Of a stretch of 32,890 bases of DNA, positions 1 to 7,466 are shown in pieces. The stretch spans positions 1 to 32,890 of the forward strand of contig CBCXVS010000046.1 of the NCBI GenBank assembly GCA_965178525.1, given 5' to 3'. Within the stretch, counting starts at the first letter, position 1. The number at the start of each line of letters is the position of its first letter. The stretch comes from CBCXVS01 sp965178525 (GTDB lineage Bacteria > Tectomicrobia > Entotheonellia > Entotheonellales > Entotheonellaceae). The translations under genes and the position numbers were made by a program. Below the pieces are notes generated by a model that had not been told where the DNA came from, made no database searches, and saw only the letters and a program-made list of their open reading frames with translations.

Positions 1-97
1 GAGGTTGGATTGTTCCCATGTAAATGGACTTTTGAATTGGGCTAACCTGTTGATCTACTTAACCCTCCGCCTATTCTTCCAGGGGAACTTCGGTTTA
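1..97 (+). mobile_element. MITE copy 1 (right-hand fragment, cut by window edge)
   Basis: These bases match the right-hand 97 bp of the complete elements at 7101-7367 and 16210-16476 with only a few differences. The copy ends in the same terminal inverted repeat (GGGGAACTTCGG) followed by the TA dinucleotide at 96-97. The left part lies outside the window. It is non-autonomous: no transposase is encoded. The TA/CTAG target points to an IS630/Tc1-mariner-type transposase acting in trans (inference). Confidence 0.85.
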
Positions 98-403
98 GAC
101 ATTACGTCCGATCCGTACAAAGCATATTTCGGAAATGTCGGTAGCCTGATCTCAGATTGGGTTGGTAACGGGGTCAAAACATATGACGAGTACGGCGTAC
201 CGCTATGAATCATCATGGCTTCGCAGCGTGTTCTCTGCTACGCTAGCCCAGACGTTGGCTCTGCCGGTGACGCCGTCCGGTTCCGGTTCCGTACAAACGT
301 GCTAACCTATCTGGCATCCGGACACATCATACGGTTGCTGTTGTGCAGGTGCTCAGCCATGATAACATTGCATCACACGCAAAGCGTTGCCATCACATTC
401 GCG
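98..403. other. Non-coding or degraded stretch between MITE and lipoprotein gene
   Basis: No convincing gene is seen here. A plus-strand frame entering from the MITE runs to a stop at 206-208, and its last 35 or so codons (98-208) read like a protein C-terminus (for example SDPYKAYFGNVGSLISDWVG). They could be the 3' end of a gene cut by the MITE, but I recognise no family. The stretch from 209 to 403 shows no motif or clear promoter. Confidence 0.35.
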
Positions 404-730
404 ATGCTCCGACGCGCCGTCCTCTTCACTGCGCTTCTGCTTGGCGTAGCGGGATGTGGCGATCAGGTCGACGTCATCATTATCACCGAGACGCTACCCA
501 ACGGACAAGTCAATGTCGCCTATTTCGTTGTCCTAGAAGTTGAAGGCGACGGAGACGAGTTTCTCATTATTTCCGGCGACTTGCCTCCCGGTATCAGCCT
601 GTCGGGAAACGGAGAACTGTTCGGCACGCCGACGCTGGACGGCACCTTTACCGTTGAAGTGCTCGATCTGTCGGATGGCATCATCATCGATCGGGCTTCC
701 AAAGGATTTGCCATTGTCATCGCCCCCTAA
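404..730 (+). CDS. Small lipoprotein with a putative Ig (He_PIG-like) domain
   Basis: A protein of about 108 residues. I chose the ATG at 404 because it gives a textbook lipoprotein signal: MLRR, a hydrophobic stretch (AVLFTALLLG), then the lipobox VAGC with the lipidated Cys at residue 18. An in-frame ATG at 359 and one at 215 would put a poor, non-signal-like leader in front. The mature part has the pattern of the putative Ig domain He_PIG: LPNGQVNVAYF near the start, then GDLPPGISLS, GELFGTPTLDGTFTV and a closing beta strand. The likely role is a membrane-anchored domain on the outside of the cytoplasmic membrane or in the periplasm; partner and ligand are unknown. No strong ribosome binding site precedes 404, so the start is uncertain. 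It ends 31 bp before the next gene on the same strand. Confidence 0.65.
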   Translation: MLRRAVLFTALLLGVAGCGDQVDVIIITETLPNGQVNVAYFVVLEVEGDGDEFLIISGDLPPGISLSGNGELFGTPTLDGTFTVEVLDLSDGIIIDRASKGFAIVIAP

Positions 731-761
731 TGCTTTGCCTCACGCTCTAAAGGAAAAGGCC

Positions 762-1769
762 ATGAAAGCTTTTGTCATTCAAGACGCCTTTGGCATCGAT
801 TCCCTGACACTGACAGAACGCGACGTACCGGCTCCGCAACATGGCCAAGCCCTCGTGCGCGTCAAGGCAACGTCGCTTAACTATCGCGACTTGATGACGG
901 TCACACAGGGCGCCACACGCCATTTGCCCTTACCGCTGATTCCGCTCTCGGATGGCGCCGGAGAGGTCATCGCCATTGGCGAAGGCGTCACGCGGGTGAA
1001 GCCGGGCGACCGGGTGATGGGCATCTTTATGCAGAATTGGATTGCCGGTGAGCCCTCGCGCGATCACGCGCACGGTGCGCTGGGTGGCGCTATTGATGGC
1101 ATGTTAGCCGAGCAAGTGGTCCTGCATGAAGAGGGGCTTGTCCACATACCGGACTACCTGTCGTATGAAGAAGCCGCGACACTCCCGTGCGCCGCCGTCA
1201 CCGCCTGGCAGGGGCTGGTCACCCAAGGCGGCATGAAGGCAGGCGACACCGTGTTGGTGCTAGGCACCGGCGGGGTCTCGATTTTTGCGCTCCAATTTGC
1301 CGTAGCGGCGGGGGCGCGGGTGATGATCACGTCGAGCAGTGATGCCAAGCTCGAGCGAGCCAAGACGCTGGGCGCCACGGATCTGATCAATTACCGCAGC
1401 ACGCCGGACTGGGACCAGCGCGTCCTGGAACTGACCGACGGCATCGGTGTGGACCATGTCGTAGAAGTCGGTGGCCCGGGAACCTTAGAAAGATCCATGC
1501 GGGCCGTACGCGTTGGCGGCACCGTCAGCCTGATCGGGATTCTCACGGGCGGCGGCCAGGTCGATCCGATGATCCTACTGCGCAAGAGCATCCGGCTCCA
1601 AGGCATCTATGTCGGCTCGCGGGAGATGTTCGAGGCCATGAACCGCGCCCTGACGATGAACCACATCCGGCCCGTCATTGATCGCGTTTTTCCCTTTGAG
1701 GAGACGCGAGAGGCGTTGAAATATATGGAAAGCGCTGCGCACTTTGGCAAAATTGTCATCACCCTGTAA
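762..1769 (+). CDS. Zinc-independent MDR oxidoreductase (NADPH:quinone reductase / alcohol dehydrogenase-like)
   Basis: A 335-residue medium-chain dehydrogenase/reductase. The N-terminal GroES-like catalytic domain runs to about residue 130 and includes SLNYRDLM and the PLIPLSDGAGEV segment. The Rossmann domain follows, with its nucleotide-binding motif GTGGVS at residues 168-173 and a TSSS segment after the second strand, which is more in keeping with NADPH than NADH (inference). The Cys/His/Glu set that binds catalytic zinc in classical alcohol dehydrogenases is not present, so it fits the zinc-free quinone oxidoreductase or enoyl-reductase-like branch. The start at 762 has AAAGGAAAAGG just upstream; a longer frame beginning at 540 only overlaps the lipoprotein gene in another frame. 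It is 25 bp upstream of the Rdx gene and probably co-transcribed. The substrate cannot be read from sequence. Confidence 0.88.
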   Translation: MKAFVIQDAFGIDSLTLTERDVPAPQHGQALVRVKATSLNYRDLMTVTQGATRHLPLPLIPLSDGAGEVIAIGEGVTRVKPGDRVMGIFMQNWIAGEPSRDHAHGALGGAIDGMLAEQVVLHEEGLVHIPDYLSYEEAATLPCAAVTAWQGLVTQGGMKAGDTVLVLGTGGVSIFALQFAVAAGARVMITSSSDAKLERAKTLGATDLINYRSTPDWDQRVLELTDGIGVDHVVEVGGPGTLERSMRAVRVGGTVSLIGILTGGGQVDPMILLRKSIRLQGIYVGSREMFEAMNRALTMNHIRPVIDRVFPFEETREALKYMESAAHFGKIVITL

Positions 1770-1794
1770 CCCGCAGCCCAGGGGAGGGAGCTGC

Positions 1795-2088
1795 ATGCGT
1801 GACAAGCCCGTGACCACCCACCCACGCATCGAGATCGAGTACTGTACACGCTGCCGCTGGCTCCTTCGCGCGGCCTGGATGGCGCAAGAATTATTATCTA
1901 CGTTTGAAACCGAACTGGGTGAGGTCGCGCTTATTCCCGGAGGCAGCGGTATGTTTGAGGTGCGCGTCCAGGGGGCGACCCTTTGGTCCCATCAAGCCGA
2001 AGGCCGTTTCCCGGACGCAAAAGAGCTGAAACAGCGTGTGCGCGATCGTATTGCCCCGGGCCGGGATCTCGGTCATATCGATCGGTAA
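1795..2088 (+). CDS. Rdx/SelW-like thioredoxin-fold protein with CxxC
   Basis: A 97-residue protein of the Rdx family (SelT/SelW/SelH-like). The redox motif CTRC is at residues 17-20 directly after the first beta strand (IEIEY), followed by the conserved helix (CRWLLRAAWMAQELL) and the GMFEV strand. Many relatives have selenocysteine at the second motif position; this copy uses Cys. The ATG at 1795 is preceded by GGGGAGGGAG at good spacing, so the upstream frame start is not used. The gene lies between an MDR reductase and a flavin oxidoreductase on the same strand with short gaps (25 and 46 bp), suggesting a small redox operon. Family assignment is good; the physiological partner is unknown. 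Confidence 0.85.
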   Translation: MRDKPVTTHPRIEIEYCTRCRWLLRAAWMAQELLSTFETELGEVALIPGGSGMFEVRVQGATLWSHQAEGRFPDAKELKQRVRDRIAPGRDLGHIDR

Positions 2089-2134
2089 GACTCTGGAACC
2101 CATAGGATCCAGGCACGGAAGAAGGGCAGACGCC

Positions 2135-3331
2135 ATGACAGAGGCCGATATCCTGATCATAGGCGGCGGTATTGCCGGCGCCGCAACCGCATCCTATTTG
2201 GCGCAGTACCGACATCACGTCATCGTCGTAGAACGCGGTGACATCGCCTCCGAGGCCTCTGGCGTCAACGCCGGCTCCATCGGGGCGCTCGGGTGGGGCG
2301 CCATGCCGGATCTACAAGCCTATCTGACCATGGGCAGCCTGGAGATATTTAAGCAATTGCAACTCGATATGGGATACGACATCGCATTCCGGCAGTCAGG
2401 CTCTCTGCAGGCCATTCACACCGAAGACCAGTACGCCTTCTGCCGCGATCGCATGCTGCATCTGCGCGCCCAGGCGTACCGCGTCGAACTGCTGAGCACT
2501 CGCGAAGCCCGCAGCCTTGAGCCCGAAGTCAGTGCCGCCCTGCTCGGCATGCTCTACATGCCCCTCAGAGCTCAAGCCGACCCGGTACGAGCCACCCAAG
2601 CTTTTGCCAGGGCGGCGCAACAGCATGGGGCACAGATTCGGACCCACTCTGACGTCCTCTCGATCCACGCTCAACGTGATGACACCTATCATGTGGAGAC
2701 GCCGCAAGAGACGTTTAGCGCCGGCACACTGGTCATCGCCGCCGGCACCTGGTGTGCCCACATCGGGTCGGCCTTAGGGCTCCGTATTCCCATTCTGCCC
2801 GTGCGGGGGCAAATGTGGGCGACGGAGCCCCTCGCGCCCCGGACGTTTCACACCTTTTCGTCTGCCGAATCGCCCATGCATTGGCACACCGATCCCGGAA
2901 ATGATGAGGCGACACCTCCGGAGCTGACGCATCGACAGGGCATGCGCCTGACCCAGCATCTCTACGGCCGGCAGACCCGCGAGGGAGAGGTGATTTTTGG
3001 AGGCGACCGCCAGCTCGCCGGGTATGATACAGAGCCGGATCCGACCGGCATCAAAGTCAACCACGGTCATGCCGCAGAAGTACTGCCCTTTTTGCGTACG
3101 CTTCCCATCAAACGGACCTGGGCTGGCTTGATGCCGTTTTCCCTCGATGGCCACCCCCTCATTGGCAAGATACCGCAACGGCCCAATCTGTACATCGTCA
3201 GCGGTCTCGCCTCCTCGGGATTCGGACAAGGTCCAATGGCCGGAAAGCTGCTGGCGGATTATATTCACACCGGGCATCGACCACACGTGCTGGCCGAAGC
3301 GGACCCGGCCCGGTGCGTTACCCTGGCCTGA
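2135..3331 (+). CDS. FAD-dependent oxidoreductase of the DAO (D-amino acid / glycine oxidase) family
   Basis: A 398-residue flavoprotein. The FAD-binding Rossmann motif is at the N-terminus (DILIIGGGIAGAATASYLA, GGGIAG at residues 10-15), with the ribose-binding acidic residue in VVER at about residue 33. The following SEASGVNAGSIG segment is typical of the DAO fold, and the C-terminus carries the second FAD contact pattern (YIVSGLASSGFGQGP). These enzymes oxidise amine carbons of amino acids or N-methyl amino acids, passing electrons to oxygen or an acceptor. The ATG at 2135 is favoured by GGAAGAAGGG upstream; an in-frame ATG at 2036 would overlap the Rdx gene. It is the last gene of the plus-strand group and converges on the permease genes. 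A peptide transporter next door is compatible with amino-acid catabolism, but that link is inference. Confidence 0.85.
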   Translation: MTEADILIIGGGIAGAATASYLAQYRHHVIVVERGDIASEASGVNAGSIGALGWGAMPDLQAYLTMGSLEIFKQLQLDMGYDIAFRQSGSLQAIHTEDQYAFCRDRMLHLRAQAYRVELLSTREARSLEPEVSAALLGMLYMPLRAQADPVRATQAFARAAQQHGAQIRTHSDVLSIHAQRDDTYHVETPQETFSAGTLVIAAGTWCAHIGSALGLRIPILPVRGQMWATEPLAPRTFHTFSSAESPMHWHTDPGNDEATPPELTHRQGMRLTQHLYGRQTREGEVIFGGDRQLAGYDTEPDPTGIKVNHGHAAEVLPFLRTLPIKRTWAGLMPFSLDGHPLIGKIPQRPNLYIVSGLASSGFGQGPMAGKLLADYIHTGHRPHVLAEADPARCVTLA

Positions 3332-3436
3332 CGAGCGCAATGGACAAGCATATGAAAGAAGGATCAGCCATGATGCCCAGGTACTTACTTTTTTCCCTGA
3401 TCCCGAATGAGTCATCAGCCTCATGGATGTTGCATG

Positions 3437-4360
3437 TTACCGTGAACCGCGCAGGCGGGGATCCAGCGTATCACGAATCCCATCACCAAACAGATTAAAC
3501 GCGAGCACGGTGATGGTAATCGCAAGCCCCGGAAAGACCACCAACCACCAGGGAGGTATCAGGCCGGAGTTTAACGAATCTGCCAACAGGTTCCCCCAGG
3601 TCGGGGTGGGGGGTGGGATACCGACGCCGAGAAACCCGAGCGATGCCTCGATAATAATCGCCACGCCCAGATGCGTCGTCGCCAGAATCAGGTACGGCGC
3701 GACACACTGCGGCAGGATGTGGAAGCTCATGATCCGCAGCGTCGAGGCGCCAATGCCGCGAGCGGCTTCGACATACGCAATCTCCTTGAGCGACAAGGCG
3801 ACCGCACGCACCACACGTCCGCCAAAGGGTATGCGGGTGATGGCAATCGCGACGATCACGGTCCAGGTCCCCGTCCCCAGCGCCATGGAAATGGCCATGG
3901 CCAAGATCAGATCGGGAAACGCCTGGAGAAACTCGATGATGCGTTGACTGACAATGTCAAAGCGCCCCCCAATATAGCCACTCGCCAGCCCCCACAACGA
4001 TCCGGTCGTAGTGCCCAGGAGCACAGCAGCAATCGCGACGACGAGTGAGGAACGGCTGCCATAAATGACCCGGCTGAGGTTATCGCGGCCAATCTGGTCG
4101 GTGCCGAGATAACTTTGCGCGTCAGGCGCCTTCGTCATGCGCCTGAAATTGGCTTTCAAGGGATCATGCGGCGCGATGAACGGGGCTGTGATGGCGGTGA
4201 ACAGGATCACCAGGGCGACGGCTCCCCAAAACGCCGAAAGGGGATTGCGCCGACTAAACGTCTTGACGTTTTGCACGGCCCGGCCGAGGGTCGACCTCTC
4301 GGTGGAGACGGGTTGCGGGAGTTGTTCTGCCGGATAGGTTTCGCTGCGTCGTGCCATCAT
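3437..4360 (-). CDS. Peptide/nickel-type ABC transporter permease, DppC/OppC family
   Basis: A 307-residue inner-membrane permease. After a basic cytoplasmic N-terminus there is a first membrane helix (residues about 43-65), the OppC-type N-terminal segment (APHDPLKAN, then YLGTDQIGRDNLSRVIYG), and a block of five further hydrophobic helices. The cytoplasmic EAA loop that docks with the ATPase is clear: YVEAARGIGASTLRIMSFHI. It partners with the DppB-type permease encoded 10 bp upstream. Two adjacent ATG codons at 4360 and 4357 could both serve as start. The gene closes the minus-strand transporter set; no ATP-binding subunit gene follows within the window, since the next gene is on the opposite strand. 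Confidence 0.92.
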   Translation of the reverse strand: MMARRSETYPAEQLPQPVSTERSTLGRAVQNVKTFSRRNPLSAFWGAVALVILFTAITAPFIAPHDPLKANFRRMTKAPDAQSYLGTDQIGRDNLSRVIYGSRSSLVVAIAAVLLGTTTGSLWGLASGYIGGRFDIVSQRIIEFLQAFPDLILAMAISMALGTGTWTVIVAIAITRIPFGGRVVRAVALSLKEIAYVEAARGIGASTLRIMSFHILPQCVAPYLILATTHLGVAIIIEASLGFLGVGIPPPTPTWGNLLADSLNSGLIPPWWLVVFPGLAITITVLAFNLFGDGIRDTLDPRLRGSR

Positions 4361-4370
4361 TCTCTAACTA

Positions 4371-5327
4371 CTATTGATAGTGGATGCGCGGGTCGAACCA
4401 AGCGTACGTGATATCTACCAGAATATTCAACACCACAAAGACCAGAGAATAGATAAACACCAAATTTTGCATGACAAAGATGTCACGCTCAATCACCGCG
4501 GTGAACATCGCTCTGCCGAGTCCTGGAACCCCGAAAGCGCGCTCAACCGGGATTGACCCGGCCAGGACGAACCCCATCAGGATACCGGACAGGGTAATAA
4601 CCGGCAAAAGCGCATTGGGTAAAGCGTGGCGAATCACCACGAGCCGTTCGACAATGCCCTTGGCGCGGGCGGTGCGCACATAATCTTCACGAATGATTTC
4701 CAGGAGTGAGGAGCGGGCCATACGGGCAATGTAGGCCGCCTGCCCCACGGCCAGGACAATGGCCGGTCCGATGACGATTTGCAAGTTGGTCCAGGGATCC
4801 ACCCATAGCGGTACCCCCGTCAACGGCGCCTTGTAGCCAAACCAGAAGAGCAACGCGAGGACAATCAGCATGCCAAGCCAAAAGCCAGGAACCGCCAGAA
4901 ACAGAATGGAGAAGAATCGGGCGCTATTGTCCACCACACTATTCGGCCGTATGGCACTAATGATGCCCACGGGGAGGCCCAAGATCCATGACAGCGCCAC
5001 AGACAGGATACCGATTTCTGCGCTCAACGGCCCGCGGCGAACGATCAAATCGCCGACGCTTTCATCGCGAAAGAACGATTTGCCAAGCCGGCCCGAAGCA
5101 ATGTCGCCCAGCCATCTGAGGTACTGCACCGGCAGCGGATCACTAAGGCCCAGTTCCTCCATATACTTGGCGCGGTTTTCCGCGGTTAACTTGGTAAAAC
5201 CCTCCATACCGAAGATCGCAACAAGTGGGTCACCAGGCAGAATCCGCATCACCACAAAGACGATAATCGAAACGCCAAAGACCGTGATCACGCCAAAGCC
5301 AAGACGCCGCAGAATGTACTTATGCAA
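4371..5327 (-). CDS. Peptide/nickel-type ABC transporter permease, DppB/OppB family
   Basis: A 318-residue inner-membrane permease. It starts with the family N-terminus (KYILRRLGFGVITVFGVS, then VVMRILPGDPL), a periplasmic loop of about 60 residues, and five further membrane helices. The EAA loop is EDYVRTARAKGIVERLVVI, followed by RHALPNALLPV. The C-terminus ends in the usual DITYAWFDPRIHY pattern. It forms the translocation pore with the DppC-type subunit 10 bp downstream. Upstream lies a binding-protein gene, separated by 92 bp that contain a strong inverted repeat. The ATPase subunits must be encoded elsewhere. Confidence 0.92.
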   Translation of the reverse strand: MHKYILRRLGFGVITVFGVSIIVFVVMRILPGDPLVAIFGMEGFTKLTAENRAKYMEELGLSDPLPVQYLRWLGDIASGRLGKSFFRDESVGDLIVRRGPLSAEIGILSVALSWILGLPVGIISAIRPNSVVDNSARFFSILFLAVPGFWLGMLIVLALLFWFGYKAPLTGVPLWVDPWTNLQIVIGPAIVLAVGQAAYIARMARSSLLEIIREDYVRTARAKGIVERLVVIRHALPNALLPVITLSGILMGFVLAGSIPVERAFGVPGLGRAMFTAVIERDIFVMQNLVFIYSLVFVVLNILVDITYAWFDPRIHYQ

Positions 5328-5360
5328 AAGGATGCTCCATGAAAGCCAGGACTGAAATAT

Positions 5361-5420
5361 GAGGACTGAGGACTGAGGGAAGAAACCATCTCAGTCCTCA
5401 GCACTCAGTCCTCAGTCCTC
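5361..5420 (-). repeat. Heptad-repeat inverted repeat between binding-protein and permease genes
   Basis: The arms GAGGACTGAGGACTGAG (5361-5377) and CTCAGTCCTCAGTCCTC (5404-5420) are perfect 17-bp reverse complements. A second partner, CTCAGTCCTC (5390-5399), can pair with 5368-5377 over a 12-nt loop. Each arm is itself a tandem of the heptamer GAGGACT. The structure lies directly after the binding-protein stop codon (5420-5422) and before the permease gene. It may act as an mRNA processing, stability or partial termination site that keeps binding-protein expression above permease expression. No T-run follows, so a classical terminator is unlikely. Confidence 0.7.
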
Positions 5421-7069
5421 TACTTGTCCAGCCACATCGTATCAAAGCGATTGACATCATAGACGCCGAAATATTCATGGGGGTTGTGCCCCTTGACATA
5501 ATCGAACCAGCCATCATACAGCCGCTCCCACGACACAGGCAGCAAGGGCGGATCCTGTTCCATGATCGCTTCAGCCTTCCGGATCAGGTCTTTGCGTTTC
5601 GTGTCATCGAGTTCGCGGTCGATCTGGTACACGAGGTCTTCGAATGGTTGGTTGTGCCAGCGGGAGTAGTTCTGCGGTCCGTCTTTGGTATACCAGGCAT
5701 TGAAGTAATCCGACGGGTCAAGCAGCGTGGACACAATAGCACTCAGGGTCAAATCAAAATTCCCGGCTTCCGCTTCATCGAACCACACCGAGACTTGCAC
5801 GGTCCGCAGTGTGCTCTCAATGTTCAGGGCTTCCTTAAGCATGGCTTGAATGGCCACCGACCACAACTTAAAACTCGCCGCGTCCCGGATGACGAAGTCG
5901 ACCCCTTTGAGGCCGTTGGGATAGCCCGCAGCTGCCAGGAGGGCTTTGGCCTCTTTGATCGCTGCACTGGGGTCGGCCTGATACCCGAGTCGTTCGGACA
6001 GTTTCGCCTCCGGCGTCGCGTACTCTGAGAAGGGGTAGATGAAGCCCCCGACCAACATGGGCGCTACGTCCCTGACGACATCGACCAGAACCGGTTTGTC
6101 GAACACCAGATGCATAGCGCGGCGCACGCGCGGGTCGTCAAATGGCTTTTTCTTGTTATTGACCCAGACCGCTTGAATGACGCTCTGGTAGAACGCCGTG
6201 CTGGTCATGCCATCCGTTTCTTGCACTTTTTTCGCCGTCACCGGGTCCAGGGCGCGACCATAATCAATCCTGCCGGATAAAAGTGCCGACCCCAGCTCCG
6301 GCGTGAACGGCGCCAGATGGTAGACCTGCAGCTTATCGAGGTAGGGCAGCCCCTCGTTCCAGTAGTCCGCATTCCTGTCCATCTCCCAGACTTCTTTATC
6401 CACGCGCTTCACGTGCCGCCATGGACCGGTCCCGGAGTAGTTATTGATATCGCGTAAGTTGTAGTTGTTGTCCTCCAGGGTCTTCTTGCGCACGATGATG
6501 TTCCAGCCACTGGCAAACGCCCCCATGATAAAGCTGGTGGGACGCGGCTCGGAGAGTTTGAATTCGATCGTATGCTGATCCCGTACGTTGATCTCGCTAA
6601 TGGTGGCGAACAGCGGTGTACGCGGGATGCTGATGCCTTTTGGTGGCCGCACGATGCGGTCGAAAGTCGCTTTCACATCTTTGCGCAAGAAAAACGTATA
6701 CGTCTTCCCATCTTTGGCAATTTCCCAACTGTGCGCCAGGTCCGGGATGATCGTCTTGCCACTGTCCAACGGGTTGCGGCGCACCAAGTTATCGTACATC
6801 GCGCCTTGCGTACACATATTGGAACACGTGCCCGACTGGTGCACATCGAAATGGGCTGGTGCACTCAACACGCCGTATTTGAGGAGCCCACCGCGTTTTG
6901 CATTCGGTTCCGGCGCCTGCAATTTAAATTTGGAGCCATCAAACGCCGTGGGAACCGCAGCCTCACTGAGACCCATCGACCAACCATAGGCCCCTGCGGC
7001 CACGCTAGCAGCCGTTCCGAGAAAGCCACGGCGTGTCAACCCTGGCCATGTCAAATCTTGGCTACCCAT
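5420..7069 (-). CDS. Tat-exported family 5 solute-binding protein, copy 1, with internal 13-residue deletion
   Basis: A 549-residue extracytoplasmic peptide-binding protein (SBP_bac_5 family). The N-terminus has a twin-arginine signal (LTRRGFLG, then an Ala-rich hydrophobic stretch), so it is exported folded. It is closely similar over its whole length to the protein encoded at 7467-9152. The ATG at 7069 has AAGGAGGG seven bases upstream. The odd feature is an exact 13-codon gap relative to the paralogue after K130 (genomic junction 6679/6680): the lost segment includes the family-typical LFHDG...LTAE stretch. The frame is kept, so the protein may still fold, but one lobe loses a conserved loop. 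It stands at the head of the permease genes, with a MITE inserted 31 bp upstream of its start. Confidence 0.9.
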   Translation of the reverse strand: MGSQDLTWPGLTRRGFLGTAASVAAGAYGWSMGLSEAAVPTAFDGSKFKLQAPEPNAKRGGLLKYGVLSAPAHFDVHQSGTCSNMCTQGAMYDNLVRRNPLDSGKTIIPDLAHSWEIAKDGKTYTFFLRKDVKATFDRIVRPPKGISIPRTPLFATISEINVRDQHTIEFKLSEPRPTSFIMGAFASGWNIIVRKKTLEDNNYNLRDINNYSGTGPWRHVKRVDKEVWEMDRNADYWNEGLPYLDKLQVYHLAPFTPELGSALLSGRIDYGRALDPVTAKKVQETDGMTSTAFYQSVIQAVWVNNKKKPFDDPRVRRAMHLVFDKPVLVDVVRDVAPMLVGGFIYPFSEYATPEAKLSERLGYQADPSAAIKEAKALLAAAGYPNGLKGVDFVIRDAASFKLWSVAIQAMLKEALNIESTLRTVQVSVWFDEAEAGNFDLTLSAIVSTLLDPSDYFNAWYTKDGPQNYSRWHNQPFEDLVYQIDRELDDTKRKDLIRKAEAIMEQDPPLLPVSWERLYDGWFDYVKGHNPHEYFGVYDVNRFDTMWLDK

Positions 7070-7100
7070 ACCATACCCTCCTTATGCCTGGCAGCTATGC

Positions 7101-7367
7101 TAGACCGAAGTTCCTCCCGTGATTCGGCGACAACTTGTTGAAATAAAAACTCAAAAGCCTGAAACGAATTGACCTTTGTTCCCATGTAAATCGCAAAATT
7201 TTCGCTCCTATTCTGCCACATGGGCTTGACATCGTCTGCAAACGTATGACCATAAGCCATGTCGTTTCAGGAGGTTGGATTGTTCCCATGTAAATGGACT
7301 CTTGAATTGGGCTAACCTGTTGATCTACTTAACCCTCCGCCTATTCTGCCAGGGGAACTTCGGGCTA
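7101..7367 (+). mobile_element. Complete MITE, copy 2 (267 bp including TA target duplications)
   Basis: The element starts TAGACCGAAGTTCC and ends GGAACTTCGGGCTA, giving imperfect terminal inverted repeats of about 16 bp, flanked by TA on both sides inside CTAG. It is nearly identical along its whole length to 16210-16476. It holds no transposase; a short minus-strand frame inside it is not recognisable. Two internal direct repeats are visible: TTGTTCCCATGTAAAT at 7176 and 7280, and TATTCTGCCA at 7209 and 7342. TA duplication and CTAG preference are typical of IS630-family targets. It separates two paralogous binding-protein genes and so may have split one transcription unit. Confidence 0.9.
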
Positions 7368-7447
7368 GAGCCCGCCGGTCAGCCATGTCAAGAGAAAAGG
7401 AAGCCCTGGAAGCATGAGAACAGCGCCCGGCAGCGTGACCTGCGCCA

Positions 7448-7464
7448 CCCCGCCGGGGGCGGGG
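7448..7464 (-). terminator. GC-rich hairpin just after the stop codon of binding-protein copy 2
   Basis: CCCCGCC, a GGG loop and GGCGGGG form a perfect 7-bp stem 3 bp downstream (minus strand) of the TAG stop at 7467-7469. No U-tract follows on the transcript, so intrinsic termination is uncertain. An mRNA 3'-end-protecting hairpin is the alternative. Confidence 0.5.
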
Positions 7465-7466
7465 TC

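Noticed and set aside
540..761. N-terminal extension of the MDR oxidoreductase frame
   Set aside because: The extra 74 codons overlap the lipoprotein gene in another frame and lack family similarity; the ATG at 762 has a ribosome site and a typical MDR N-terminus.
7095..7289. MITE copy 2 as the promoter of binding-protein copy 1
   Set aside because: I looked for an outward -35/-10 pair near the left end and found none that was convincing; the idea remains open but unsupported.
7448..7464. Confident rho-independent terminator
   Set aside because: The stem is strong but no U-tract follows, so it is listed only as a possible terminator.
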